64,000 bases of DNA from Gentiana macrophylla (Eukaryota > Streptophyta > Magnoliopsida > Gentianales > Gentianaceae). A program made the translations under genes and the position numbers. A model generated the notes under the pieces. The model ran no database searches. It was not told where the DNA came from and was given only the letters and a program-made list of their open reading frames with translations. Numbering within the stretch: position 1 is the first letter of the stretch; each line of letters starts with the position of its first letter. Shown here piece by piece: positions 36,401 to 49,157 of the stretch. Where the stretch lies: assembly GCA_026214975.1 (NCBI GenBank), contig CM047805.1, forward strand, positions 189,171,620-189,235,619, read 5' to 3'.

Positions 36401-36853
36401 AATACTGGCAATAACAAATACCTTTGGTCTGTCTAACACAAGTATCCAGAAAATCCAGATTGGGGGCAAAACCGAAAGCGGAATCCAAGTCCGCATCCCT
36501 GGAGAGAAAAAAAATTCATAATTCAGGCCAATAATTTCACAATCTGTAAATTCAATAACAGCGAGAACAATATGACCAACAACAAAATGAAGCACTCACA
36601 CATCCGTAACGCAATATCCCAAAGCTCGGGTGATATCTTGGTGAAATATCTTTGTAAGATTGGAAATCTGACCATAAATGAGGGAAGTAACAATGCTCTG
36701 AGCCGCAGGGTTAGTTGCTCGGCTGTCTTCATCACCGTCACCGCACCAAACACATGGCAAAAAACCTGAAACCGCAATCAACAATAACAGAATCCAAGAC
36801 ACGTGCGGAATGCGAATTGCATTGCCAGCCGTCATTCCACCAATCGCCTTCAT
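30479..36853 (-). CDS. ABC transporter G family (ABCG24/ABCG28 clade), 14 exons
   Basis: Half-size ABCG exporter with a long Cys-rich N-terminus. Exons: 36853-36600, 36498-36422, 36122-35850, 35551-35489, 35390-35244, 35057-35023, 34792-34719, 34323-33449, 33075-32779, 32277-31828, 31719-31571, 31438-31149, 31045-30912, 30634-30479. They encode a signal peptide ([18 protein letters not shown]), Cys-rich repeats ([19 protein letters not shown]), one early helix (HVFGFMLI…[11 protein letters not shown]), a basic linker ([14 protein letters not shown]), Walker [10 protein letters not shown], signature [12 protein letters not shown], Walker [14 protein letters not shown], then helices in exons 11-14. 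Expected length ~1091 residues, as in the clade. Exon 14 lacks one G (AATTG(G)ACG, ~30562), without which the C-terminus [12 protein letters not shown] is out of frame. Exon 4 has small indels with a net change of -1. AtABCG28 acts in pollen-tube growth; the role of this copy is unknown. Confidence 0.93.
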
Positions 36854-37393
36854 GCATTACACCCATGAACATGTAAAATCCTACACAAATTTTCAATTCA
36901 CCGTCTCAATGCAGCCAAAATTCACCTGCACCGTTGGCCTTTCCAGTTAATGGAAGGGATATTAGCATTTCATGCGCAGTGGATTCGAAACTATTAACAA
37001 AAATTCTCCAAAAAATAAAATTAAAAGTAAACCATGAACAAAAGATTAAGAATATAGAATGAGGGGCCGTAAAAAATTGGGAGGAGCTGAGTTGAGCCAA
37101 AACTTTTAGCTGTGGGAAAGTAAGTGATTTTTTTAGGGCCGAGGAGGAACACCATTGTTGTTGTTGGAGGAGAAAATGATGGCGGTGAGAGATTCATGGC
37201 GCAATTGAAGCTAGCCGACTGTTAATTTTTCCATTTTTCCATTTTTTCTTTGCTTTTTCTTTTTGTTTTCAAATAACGGTCTTTCACACACCCTTTACCG
37301 TTGATATATTTGAAAGAAGACTCTAACAAGTCATGTAACATTCAAAATCTGATGTGACATTATGTTACCATGACATTACTTATATATCAACTA
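36854..37393. promoter_or_regulatory. Upstream region of the ABCG gene
   Basis: 5' leader and promoter of the minus-strand transporter. AT-rich, with a T-rich stretch near 37,220-37,270. No defined motif. Confidence 0.4.
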
Positions 37394-37756
37394 TTTTTTT
37401 TTTTTTTTTTGAAAAAAAAAAAAAAAAACAATTTTATTAAGGCAAATCTGCCAACGAAGCAGAAATTACATCGTTCGGCGAGGTAGTACCCAAAAACCAC
37501 TCGACCAAGCAAATCCACACCATACGTAGCTAGAAGCCATGCGCAGCATTACTCAAGCACACAAAAAAGAGAATCGACAGTGAGTGAAAAGAGGACAATA
37601 AAGCTAAACAGTCTGTCACTAGACAATCCAAAACCGAAAAGTCCTCCGAAGGGCGGGAAAGAGCGTGAACAGAAGAAAGACAATCGCTCACAAAGATAAC
37701 CAAGGTGAGACCCATTTGCGCAGCTTCCTCCATAGCCAATAAGATCGCCCGCATTG
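37394..37756 (-). mobile_element. 5'-truncated LINE: RNase H end plus poly(A)
   Basis: Minus strand 37754-37530 reads MRAILLAMEEAAQMGLTLV and VSDCLSSVHALSRPSEDF, the C-terminal RNase H domain of plant LINE ORF2, with the catalytic-type Asp in SDC. A frameshift precedes NAAHG. The 3' end has an A-rich stretch next to a T run on the plus strand (T 37394-37410, G, then A 37412-37428). It is non-functional. Confidence 0.8.
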
Positions 37757-38154
37757 AAAGTCGATTGAAAGTCGATTTTATATCATATAATATAATTATT
37801 GATTATCTCAATTAATCTTTAAAAGTTGGTTGTATGCTTTAAAATTGACTTTAGAGTAATACGAACACAACTGTTGTAATAAATGATATGGACACAATCG
37901 TTGTAACACAATGTCTGTACCGTTGTTTATGATGATTATAAACTAATTATGATATAAATTCATCATATCCAACGATGCAGTTGACCGTTGTATCATATCA
38001 TTACTCAGTGACTATAAAAATCGTTACGTGGTGTAATTGTAGTGTGATTGACGAGGAAAATTGTATCACACTTCCATGCATGTGTCAATATTCTATACAT
38101 CCATCAACGGCTTGGTCCTTCTCAAAACAAAAAAAAAGAAGATAGCTTGGTCCC
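37757..38154. other. AT-rich spacer
   Basis: Between the LINE tail and the copia element. Contains several short repeats of TGATATGGACACAA / TCGTTGTAACACAA type, but no recognised element. Confidence 0.5.
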
Positions 38155-40082
38155 TGTTAGGAAATCTACGCGGGAACGCAGTGGAATTTCAAAAATTTGA
38201 TTTCCTTTTACCCAAGATCGACTTCGTTTAAGCAATAAACAAATAAACTAAAGACGGTGGTTACCTTGGTTGATCTAAAAGATCGACGATTTGACCGTCT
38301 GGGGAGAGTAGTTCGACATGGAGCCGCCCAGTGTTCGGCCTCTACCGCTAGTCCACACGAAACAACCCGCGGAATCCCACCATGGATTGCTATCGGAAAA
38401 CCCGGTTGCTTTGACAGACTTTTTCCTCCTCACAAACTCACTATAGAAGCCCTCTTTCTTACACAAGAACTATGAGTTCTTGCAATTTTTCACAAGAACA
38501 ATTGCTCTTGGAAGAATGGTGTACTAAAAGAGACTTTGCAACCCCTCATATATATAGTGTAAGGGCCGCCATGGCTTGCTTGGAGAGGAGAGAAGAAAAC
38601 CTCTTTCCAATAAAATTAAGGAAGAATAATTAATGTGATTGATCTCTCTTTCCATAATTTGATTTTCCAATATCTTACATTGAATACAAACTATCTTATT
38701 ACCATAAATCTATTTTCTCAAAATCAATTAATATCACATATTAATGTTATGGTAATCTTATTAATTAAATTACATAAATCCAAGTGTATCATAATACATA
38801 ATGAATGGCGCCACTTATTCTCCAAAATTGGCTTATGGAAAATTCTTTAATTAATATGCTATGATTAATTAATTTGCAAAATCAATATATATCATATATC
38901 ATTAATTTCGAAAATATATGTATCAATATACATATTTAATTAATCATCATAATTAATATCTTGTATTATATTTATTCATAATAAATAAATACCACCATAT
39001 TAATTTACCACTATAACCTTTATAGTCTAGAGATAAACTTTCCTTATTTGGTTATCATCTATAACCACATTTTAATCCGGCTAGATGTTCTTATGTGTGT
39101 GACCCGATAGGCTTTCGAATATGTTGGCCGTAGACACAAAGTGCAAATTACGAAAATGCCCTTCATACCTAACGATCACGGGATAGCGTCTAGCAACACA
39201 CCGTGACCCCCAATCATCGGAAGAGTCAAATGCAATGACTACTACCTTTCATGTGAAACAGTTACCGTGTAACTTACAATCCTATCGCTGTAATAATATC
39301 CATACGGTCGTTAGTCGAGTGTCAAAACATCAACGACCGTATCTTATAATCTGGATATCAAGCTCTCTCGAAGTAACTCATTTACTCCCACTTTGCAAAG
39401 ATTCACGAGAGTAAGACATTCCTTATAAGAAGGCCATTTTGGATATTCGATCCCAATCATAGATACGCGATTCCCGGACGACCAATCATGTATACTCCGC
39501 GATGCTTCAAAGATCATACCCAATCACTACCGCATGATCGCCCGTGGCTGTGGAAACCTCAATAGTGTCAAAGCATGACAATCCACACCGTGATGCCATG
39601 AAGACTCCGGTCAAAAGGATAATTACACAACCGTCACATAGTGTGACACTTATCCGTGTAAGTGGGTCAGTCTAACGTACGCATTCACTAATACACGTCC
39701 ACGCATACCCAAGTGTCTACACACTTCGATAGACGAGATCTATCCACGCCTCTTAAAGATGAAGACATCTAATACGTGCTAGTAGTCTTTTATACTATCA
39801 ATGCCTGCTTTAATAGTACATCGGCTAGAGACATTTAAGTATCAAACTTATTAAAGTGATTAGAGATCTCATCAACCATAATCGCCTATCATGGTTTCTC
39901 TATCACGCTTTTAATACTAAGAACGTCATCATATAACAATTCATAATTGGTTCTTCAAAAGAACATATATATGACAACAGAAAAAGCCATTTAATATATG
40001 TATAAACATAAAGAAATAGTAGAAATGATCCGACCGGTCGGATCCGGTCCAACCCGATTGGGTTTAGGACACTATTCCAACA
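38155..40082 (-). repeat. 3' LTR of the copia element
   Basis: Plus-strand start TGTTAGGAAATC, end TATTCCAACA. Nearly colinear with 45061-46983 apart from scattered substitutions and short indels. Confidence 0.92.
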
Positions 40083-43000
40083 ATCTCCCACTTGGCCTAA
40101 AACCAATCACTAGCACACACAAGACCAAGTTGAAACACAAGAATCTCATGCAATACTTGCAACCAAATTTCTAGCCATAAACGGATCGCTATCCATGGGG
40201 ACTCGGACTATCTTCATATCATGTTCCAAATGACCAAGTCAAAGGAACCGCCTCAACACACACACGAATCTCTGACGAGACCCTGGTCCTTGCTTCAAGC
40301 AATGAATCCACTTACTATATCAACTATATATAAAAGGTGGAAGAACCATACAAGGTTCAGGAATGAACCTTCTGATCCATGTATCGCTTCCCGTTGCGCC
40401 TCTAAGGCACTTCACTGTGTTTTGCCTAGTTGTAGAATTTCTGATGACCCATAGCCAAGAACATTTCCACTCAACGTATCACTTAATCAAAGTGATTGCA
40501 AACCCAGACTGTAGCTCCCACTCGCCTTCATAAGACTCAGGATATACGTCTGTATAACTATATTTATTTATTTCCAAGTTTCAATAAACTAGGAATTCTT
40601 CCTTAACTTGTTTTAAGGATATTCTCGACATTCACCGAGTTACTTTCATACTTTCTCATGACTATTCATGGACTATGAACATCCGGCATCTCCTATAAGA
40701 TGGTTCCTATCGCAGATGCGAAGGAAACCTTCCATAAGCATCATCATCTTTCACTTCATCTTTAGGACCAACGTCCCTAACACGATAGATCTTCACGATC
40801 TATGCTAAACTCCTTTTAGCATCACATCTATATAGGTAAACTATAATTTAACAAAGAAGCTAAATCTATCACTATATATTCTTATTTCTAAAATAAGGAT
40901 TTGCTAATCCAAGTGCTTTCATAAAGACCTTGAACTACCAAACATTAATTGATCGTGACATGGGGTGATAATTCTCGAGAGATATCCAATACCTTACTCA
41001 AAAATCATAACACACTCCCACTATCCATCTTGCACATGGGCATATCCTTCTTTTGACCAAATCAAACTCCTTTGATTATCTAACAAAGAAACCGTCTAGA
41101 GAAACTTGTTTTAGTCCATAAATGGATCTCGTGGGCTTACATATCATGTTGTCGTCTATGAACATCGAGTTGTGCGCCTAACGCCTTCAACACTATCCTA
41201 TAGTCATGATACAAAGTTATAACAAGTATTATCTGAATAGAATCGGCTCACCTTTACACGGGACATTCCTGCAGGTAAGACAGACTAGGTTCATAACCTG
41301 GTTGTCACTGATGGAATCTAATTCAGATATTATGGCTCCTAGCCATATCTCTCAATCCTGCCTTTTAAACATTCTTTCATAAGTCGTGAGATATACATTC
41401 ATCAAGATGAACATACCAAAGAGCCCTTTTGGGCTTGAGGTTATCCACGAGACTTCTGTAACTTTTATGTGCACTTTGGCGTGATCTACACCTCATCGCT
41501 TACAAGCGCGTCTGCTCACGTTCCATTGGTTGAATATATCTTTGTGGTTCTCAAACTCTTTTGAGATCTTATTCACTCCCACTGCTTCTTTTGGAAGAAA
41601 CACTTCCTCTAGAAGACAGCATGTTTGGAGACAAACATTTTGCTCCACGGACAAGTAAATAATATCTAGCATGCTAGCTAAGATATTCCACAAAGTTGCA
41701 TGTGTCGTACTAGGTTCCAAGCCTTTCGACTCTTTATGACAACTTCAAATCATCGGTTAAGATAGATTCGACATTATCATCTTCCATATCTAATATGGAA
41801 TTTATTCAACCTTTATTTTGGAACTAGGTTAAGTATAAGGCCACTATCCCGAAGCGGGTAAGGATACTTCGTGATGGCTTGCGTCACACTTTTATCATAT
41901 AAAGTGTTGTTTCCATTTTAGAGCACAATCTAATTGCGTATCCCAAAGATGGTATCCTTCAAGGAGAATCTTATTCCTTTCGACGACTTCAAACACCCCC
42001 TTCGTATTAATTACTTCGGTCCAATTGAAGATTAATTCCTAAGTAGCTCATCAATCTCATATTCGCATTTTAGCTCGAACTTTTCGGCTTTCCGAATTGT
42101 CGATTTCAATAAGTACACTTGACTATTTCTAACAATAGTTATAGAGATTAACAAACAATTACTTGTAGCATTAATTGTCATAAGCCAACAAACATCGGTA
42201 TGTTTAGGCTTTAGACAATTTTTCTAGATTTTTACAACCTTTTCGAAAAGGGTATTTTAGTCCTCTTTGGATAAGATATTTATAACCCACATGATTCATA
42301 ATCATATGGTTCAACATCATCGTAATGACGTTTAATTACGCTTCCCTTCCAAAAGAGACTAACATCAAGAACAACTACAAATATCAAGGATAACAAAACA
42401 TACAAATATTTAGTTGAGATCTCATCACATATATCAACTATATAGTGACAACAATCTAGTATGTTAGATTCAAAGGACCTTCCAACTTTATCGAATAACA
42501 TTTATTCTTTACAATTGAATGTGTCTACTAAATCCTAACAAATAACTGAAAACATATTCTTCATAAGAACCGGAACATAATAACATTTATTTAGTTCCCT
42601 TATCAGTTTACTAGATCCAGAGTATGGTAAGTGTTACAACATTTGTTTAACCTTCCATATCTGTATTTAATCTTTCTAATTTAATCACACTCGTAAGATA
42701 TCATGTATCTAAGAGTTGACTTGAACTTAGATAGATTTATCTCAACTCACTTGCCTAGATTAGAAACTTCAATAAGTTCTTTATTTAAGCACATGCCCTA
42801 ACTTTCCTTTTTAATCCTTTAAGCACTTGTAAATATTTCTTAGTGTAGTCTTCATAAGATTTAAGAAAGATCACATGAGCTGTGTCTTGATTTCCTTTCA
42901 TAAAGAAAATCTAAAGTTTATTAAATAGTTTATTTAACCTTTTAAATCGTATTTAAAACATTAACTATTTAATTAACCTTTAAGCAATGATAGAATTAAG

Positions 43001-45060
43001 TCGATACTTAAATCTTATAATTTTGAAAACAACCTTTCCAAAATTAGATGTGGTCATTCTTATCCAACGTTTGAATTAATTGTCATCATATGATCAATGA
43101 TCATATTGGATCGTATCCAATGTCATGAGCTTCCGCTTTCATTAATAATTAAAGTCTTGAGTCTTGCGTATCAAATATGTAGTCTCATTGTCTCTAACTA
43201 CTACAACGGGATTGCTCGTGTCATTGCTTATTTTAAAAGGATTAAAATTACTTAACCATTCTTGAGAACGCTTCTCAAACAAATCATAATTTGGTTTTAC
43301 TAATCGAGAAAACATGAATATAAAAGTTTGCTAAAATAAACTACAACATAAAAATGAAGATAAAAGAGTGTTGTTGTCTATACACGCAAAATCAAATATG
43401 GTCTTTGGGATTATGATTTTGCTCCCACTAGTCAACTACTCACAATTGACTTTCAAGGATTTTTTTTCAAAATCCTTTAGTGGATGGAATCCTATCTGGT
43501 TGACTCGATCCCCGACGTGGGCCGATCGACCGGGTCAATTTCGACGGGTAGGTACTTCTTACCAATCGCGTCTAACGCGACTTCCAGTGGTTTGACTAGT
43601 CAACTCTTTGACAATTTACATCGTCTATGCGATAGTCAACCTTATGTCTCTAAAATTAGACGGTCCTGACGTGGGCCAATCACCGCAAGATTCTTAGTCG
43701 AGTCGTAACCCAAGTATTCATGAGATCTCATAACGATCATATCTCGATAATGACGATATACCCGTGGTAGGTCAACTCCCGACGTGGGCCGTTCAGTTGG
43801 ATCCGAACAAGGGCTCTTCACCGTCACTATAATATTGGGAGACATATTATAACTCGATTTTTTGTTGTGGGAGTAATTTTAAATTAATTCACTTAATTAA
43901 TTTAGAATTAATTCTCTTAATTAATTTAATTACGGTCTCATCAAATATATCTATCTCTATGATATACATCCTACACATTTATCTAGATCGTGCTAGTCAT
44001 GCATCTATCGTATCATATAAAATAAATACAAGCACAAAATAAATAAATGCGTAAAGTAACCGGTATGATCATGGACTTTTCCTAGGTGCGGTTTCGAATA
44101 CAAATCGATTTAAACCGCGGGTCACAATCTAAGGGTAGTATTGCAACCGCCAATAGGATCTTTAATGCTCCATTCTCCAATGCGATCTTCATTTTCGCTT
44201 TTCTTTGGTCTCCATCTTCCGCTCCATTCTTGTTACATTTAATTCTATCTAATAAAATAAATACACCCGCCGCACACGGGAAGCCAACGGGAATGGGATA
44301 AATGCGAGAAAATAAACTAGGTCACGCTCTTCATAACGGCCTAGGACAATTTTAAACCAATGAGAAAAATTAAATCATTCACATCTATCCTATCGGGCGA
44401 GTCCACGATTAATCGGGTCCATATAATCATATTATATCTACTATATCTATTCCATACAATAAAATCTTATGAAAAAGATAAAATTAAAATTTAACTACTT
44501 GCGTCTTAATTAATCAATTAACATTTAATCTATTAAATAATTTTATCTAATCAATTAACTAATTAACATTTAATTAATTAAATGATTTTAATCGAAATAA
44601 AATTAACGATTAATTTTAATCGAGACATCCATGCACAATAAATATCACAAAACGAAAAGTCGATCTCCCCATTGGAAGAGGACAACCGACGGACGGCAGC
44701 CTTCTAAGGCCACCGCCGCCGTCGCCGCCATCACGGAGGGAGAGGAGGCGCCGCCAATCGGCCGAGCCCCATTTAATTATCGAAGAGTGGGTTCACCGAG
44801 AATCCATCACTCAACCTCGACTTAACGCCTCGTGATTTAAATCTTGCATCTATCGAGTGGGATTCACCGAGAATCCATCACCCAATCACAACTATGAACT
44901 ATATTGAAACATAAAATACACAAAACAAAATTTTTCTTTTAGTGTATCGTTTACTGAATCAAAAATCTTTCAACTAATAATTACGTGATTTAAACGATAA
45001 AATTAACTACGCAAATAAACATGCTTATTGCTTAAGCTCAAGCTCTCTCTCGATACCACT
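40083..45060 (-). pseudogene. Decayed interior of the copia element
   Basis: AT-rich, with no open frame longer than ~75 codons that makes sense. Only the integrase-linker scrap near 41,500-41,720 is recognised. 43,480-43,800 has three CCGACGTGGGCCG-like repeats of unknown meaning. Confidence 0.65.
45045..45058 (-). promoter_or_regulatory. Primer binding site of the copia element
   Basis: Minus-strand reading TGGTATCGAGAGAG. The canonical plant iMet site reads TGGTATCAGAGC, so one A appears missing after TATC. Confidence 0.7.
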
Positions 45061-46983
45061 TGTTAGAAATCTCACGCGAACGCAATGAATTTCAAAAATT
45101 TGATTTCCTTTTACCCAAGATCGACTTCGTTTAAGCAATAAACAAATAAACTAAAGACGGTGGTTACCTTGGTTGATCTAAAAGATCGACGCTTTGACCG
45201 TCTGGGAGAGTAGTTCAAAGATGGAGCCGCCCAAGTGTTCGGCCTCTACCGCTAGTCCACACGAACAGCCCGCGGAATCCCACCATGGATTGCTATCGGA
45301 AAACCCCGGTTGCTTTAGACCGGACTTTTTCCTCCTCACAAACTCACTATAGAAACCCCTCTTTCTTACACAAGAACTATGAGTTCTTGCAATTTTTCAC
45401 AAGAACAATTGCTCTTGGAAGAATGGTGTACTAAAGAGCTTGGCAACCCTCATATATATAGTGTAAGGGGCGCCATGGCTTGCTTGGAGAGGAGGAGAAG
45501 AAAACCTCTTTCCAATAAAATTAAGAAAGAATAATTAATGTGATTGATCTCTCTTTCCATAATTTGATTTTCCAATATCTTACATTGAATACAAATTATC
45601 TTATTACCATAAATCTATTTTCTCAAAATCAATTAATATCACATATTAATATTATGGTAATCTTATTAATTAAATTGCACAATCCAAGTGTATCATAATA
45701 CATAATGAATGGCGCCACTTATTCTCCAAAATTGGCTTATGGAAAATTCTTTAATTAATATGCTATGATTAATTAATTTGCAAAATCAATATATATCATA
45801 TATCATTAATTTCGAAAATATATGTATCAATATACATATTTAATTAATCATCATAATTAATATCTTGTATTATATTTATTCATAATAAATAAATACCACC
45901 ATATTAATTTACCACTATAACCTTTATAGTCTGAGATAAACTTTCCTTATTTGGTTATCATCTATAACCACATTTTAATCCGCTAGATGTTCTTATGTGT
46001 GTGACCCGATAGGCTTCCGAATATGTTGGCCGTAGACACAAAGTGCAAATTACTTAAAATGCCCTTCATACCTAACGATCACGGGATAGCGTCTAGCAAC
46101 ACACCGTGACCCCCAATCATCGGAAGAGTCAAATGCAATGACTACTACCTTCATGTGAAACAGATTGCCGTGTAACTTACAATCCTATCATTTGTAATAA
46201 TATCCATACGGTCGTTAGTCGAGTGTCAAAACATCAACGACCGTATCTTATAATCTGGATATCAAGCTCTCTCGAAGTAACTCATTTACTCTCACTTTGC
46301 AAAGATTCACGAGAGTAAGACATTCCTTATAAGAAGGCCATTTCGGATATTCGATTCCAATCATGGATACGCGATTCCCGGACGACCAATCATGTATACT
46401 CCGCGATGCTTCAAAGATCATACCCAATCACTACCGCATGATCGCCCGTGGCTGTGGAAACCTCAATAGTGTCAAAGCATGACAATCCACACCGTGATGC
46501 CACGAAGACTCGGTCAAAAGGATAATTACACAACCGTCACATAGTGTGACACTTATCCGTGTAAGTGGGTCGATCTAACGTCGCATTCTCTAATACACGC
46601 CCACGCATACCCAAGTGTCTACTACACTTCGATGAGACGAGATCTATCCCTCGCCTTAAAGATGTAAGACATCTAATACGTGCTAGTCCTGTTTTATACT
46701 ATCAATGCCCTGCTTAATAGTACATCACCTAGAGACATTTAAGTATCAAACTTATTAAAGTGATTAGAGATCTCATCAACCATAATCGCTATCATGGTTT
46801 CTATCACGATTTAATACTAAGGACGCCATCATATAACAATTCATAATTGGTTCTTCAAAAAGAACATATATATGACAACAGAAAAGCCATTTAATATATG
46901 TATAAACATAAAGAAATAGTAGAAATGATCCGACCCGGTCGGATCCGGTCCAACCCGATTGGGTTTAGGACACTATTCCAACA
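45061..46983 (-). repeat. 5' LTR of the copia element
   Basis: Plus-strand start TGTTAGAAATCTCACGCG, end ACTATTCCAACA. The primer site lies just left of it on the plus strand (CTCTCTCGATACCACT). Confidence 0.92.
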
Positions 46984-47108
46984 CAAGCATACTCCCTCAT
47001 ACCCTCATACCCAAGCATACAACTGTTTGTTTCTACAACATACCTGTCCATTATGACTATTATGACCTCGACGGCCGACAAAATCATAATACATGTATAA
47101 CTCACATA

Positions 47109-48046
47109 CAGTAAAACCTCTATAAATTAATATTCTTTAAATTAATAACTTCTCCAAAATAATATTTTTCTCCGGTCCCGACTTGGACCAGTTCAAAAAA
47201 TGACCAATTTCGATAAGATAATAAGATAATAATTTTAAAAAAAATTCCTGTATAGATATACAGTCTCAATAATATCATAAATTAATAATTCTCCATAATC
47301 ACAAAAATATATATGTTACAATTTTGTAAAATATGATTCTATTGTTGTTTGTTTTTTCTTAAAGTTCAAATCTGCTTGAAACTCATCTCTAATCTTCCTT
47401 ATTGCATCCAAAAGTTCGGGTGTGGTGCTTTCGAGCTGCATCAAAAAGTTGTTAAGTGTCTTTGATGCGTTGAGTGCTTCTTTACGTGTAACAGGTTCCA
47501 AAGGTGTTGTATCGTCTTCAACATCACCTTGACTAACTTTTAGATGAAACTTATCCTCGAGCCACAATTGGAGATCTTTCTGAGTGCATGAGGAACTATC
47601 TCTTTTGTACTCACATAATGATTTTCTTATTTCATCAGTCATTGTTGCTTTTATGACACACCTTTTAGATGAGAAGTCATTGTTTGGTATGGTTGTTTCT
47701 TTTTTTTTTTTATCTTGTTTATATACACTGTAAGATACGCTATCACTATTATACACTGTTCGAATATTTTTGTTGTAAAAATACAATGAATCAAATTAAG
47801 GTATGTATGCATCGAATCTTGTATGTACAAAGACATTGAATTTGTAACTAATATACATTGAATTAAGTATAATACATAAATTAGTACAGTTCATTCTATT
47901 TAAATTTATATAATTAAAAATTAATTTTGTTTGATATAAAAAACTCTCTATAAATTAATAATTATTAATTTATCGATAAATTAATACATCTCTAAATTAA
48001 TAAAATCTTCCGGTCCCAACTATATTAATTTATAGAGGTTTTACTG
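47109..48046 (-). mobile_element. Pogo-like (Emigrant/Lemi1 type) DNA transposon, internally deleted
   Basis: 938 bp flanked by TA on both sides (47107-47108, 48047-48048). Terminal inverted repeats start CAGTAAAACCTCTATAAATT and end AATTTATAGAGGTTTTACTG. Further subterminal repeats (TCTCCAAAATAAT, TTCTCCGGTCCCGAC) are inverted at the other end (TCTTCCGGTCCCAAC). The ends and TA duplication match the Emigrant/Lemi1 pogo group. It encodes one minus-strand frame, described separately. Confidence 0.9.
47316..47642 (-). CDS. Pogo transposase remnant: HTH domain fused to C-terminus, no DDE core
   Basis: From MTDEIRKSLCEYKRD the frame gives a Psq/CENP-B-type helix-turn-helix (CTQKDLQLWLEDKFHLKVSQG), then jumps directly to a C-terminal segment (PVTRKEALNASKTLNNFLMQ … TTIESYFTKL). 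That segment resembles the tail of pogo transposases. The ~250-residue catalytic DDE region is absent, so the protein (108 residues from this Met; the open frame extends up to 47786, giving 156) cannot transpose by itself but could still bind element ends. The junction at GDVEDDTTPLEP is in frame. The start is uncertain: the Met at 47786 is also possible. Confidence 0.75.
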   Translation of the reverse strand: MTDEIRKSLCEYKRDSSSCTQKDLQLWLEDKFHLKVSQGDVEDDTTPLEPVTRKEALNASKTLNNFLMQLESTTPELLDAIRKIRDEFQADLNFKKKQTTIESYFTKL

Positions 48047-48583
48047 TATTTTTTATTATGGACTATGCCCTAAAGGCCTCCTTCGACATTTGTAATTTAA
48101 GGGTCATTGTTTCATTTGTTAGTTGTGTATATTTAGTTAAAAGATCGTTAAGAGCTAAATTCATACCCAAAATCACTTAAAACAATAAATAAAATTTTCA
48201 TCAAATTATGTTACATATATATATATTTTTTTTGTACGCCATCCACTATGAGCAATTGCTTTGACACCAATTAACATAACATAGAAAAAATGGTGTCAAA
48301 AAGAAGAAAACATATTGCAGTACATCTCGAAGGAAGCTGTGTATGAGGGTACTTCTTTTCTCACAGTTTTGTGTACGTACAAAGTCCTACATTTACAACC
48401 GGAGATGCGTAAGTCATTAGAGATGCATTAAAATACAATTTCCCAACAATTTTTACAGCAACGCTAGTAAATATAGTTTCTTTGTTTGTTTCTGTTTGGA
48501 TGTGTTATTTATCTATTTATTTGGATGTGTCAAATATCATATTTTCACCATTTCATGCCTTTCATCTCCTTCCCCTCTCTTTA

Positions 48584-48992
48584 GAGTATTCACTATGGTC
48601 ACTCCATAAACTGGCTTGGAAAATTAAAAAAGCCGACATAAAGTGCATGAATTAGCATCCACATTATATCTTGTATCTGCTTTGTACACTATGGCTCACC
48701 TCGGATGAATAAATTTTTAATCAATTTTAAGAAGCACAGAAAAATCTTGTCAAAGCAAAAATAAATATCTGGATCAAAAAATATATAGGAAAAGCATTAA
48801 AATAAAGGAATCAATTATAGTATCTAGGATTGTGTGCATAAAAGTGTGATAATGTGAGTGGTTCTGTCCACTTTCCCATCCACATTATGAGCTGATGTGG
48901 CGTGTTGTTTTGGGCTATAGTGATACCCACTTTGTTTTTGCAGTATTTTTCTCATTTCCACAGTGTGTTCAACACCCTCATAGTGAATACTC
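48584..48992. mobile_element. Tourist-like MITE
   Basis: 409 bp with 14-bp terminal inverted repeats GAGTATTCACTATG / CATAGTGAATACTC, flanked by TTA on both sides (48581-48583 and 48993-48995). A 3-bp TTA/TAA duplication is characteristic of PIF/Harbinger-Tourist elements. No coding capacity. Confidence 0.85.
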
Positions 48993-49157
48993 TTAGGAGA
49001 GGATCGTTGCTTGTCTTGAGGCATGGTAGGGTAGTCAACGCGGCATGTCTTATTCGAATGTGATTATGCTCAGGCCATCTGGGCGGTCTCACCCTTTGGA
49101 GGCCTAGGCCGGCTGCCCCAGACCGCAACAAATTAACTTCAGGGACTTTTTTAGCAT

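Larger units (their letters stand above)
38155..46983 (-). mobile_element. Ty1/copia LTR retrotransposon, degenerate
   Basis: Direct LTRs at 38155-40082 and 45061-46983. On the minus strand the right LTR is the 5' one. It ends TTCTAACA and is followed by AGTGGTATCGAGAGAG (45060 downward), an iMet-type primer site. The other LTR is preceded by GGCCAAGTGGGAGAT, a typical copia polypurine tract. The 5.0-kb interior has lost its reading frames. A recognisable scrap (41720-41493) reads SVEQNVCLQ…LLEEVFLPKEA, as in the linker behind the copia integrase. A GC-rich leader with an Ala/Thr-coding stretch lies near 44,650-44,780. Flanks GTCCC and CAAGC do not match, so no target duplication is seen. Confidence 0.88.

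Noticed and set aside
37394..37428. T17-G-A17 palindrome as a functional hairpin
   Set aside because: It is more simply the poly(A) tail of the truncated LINE beside an A-rich 3' end; run lengths are unreliable.
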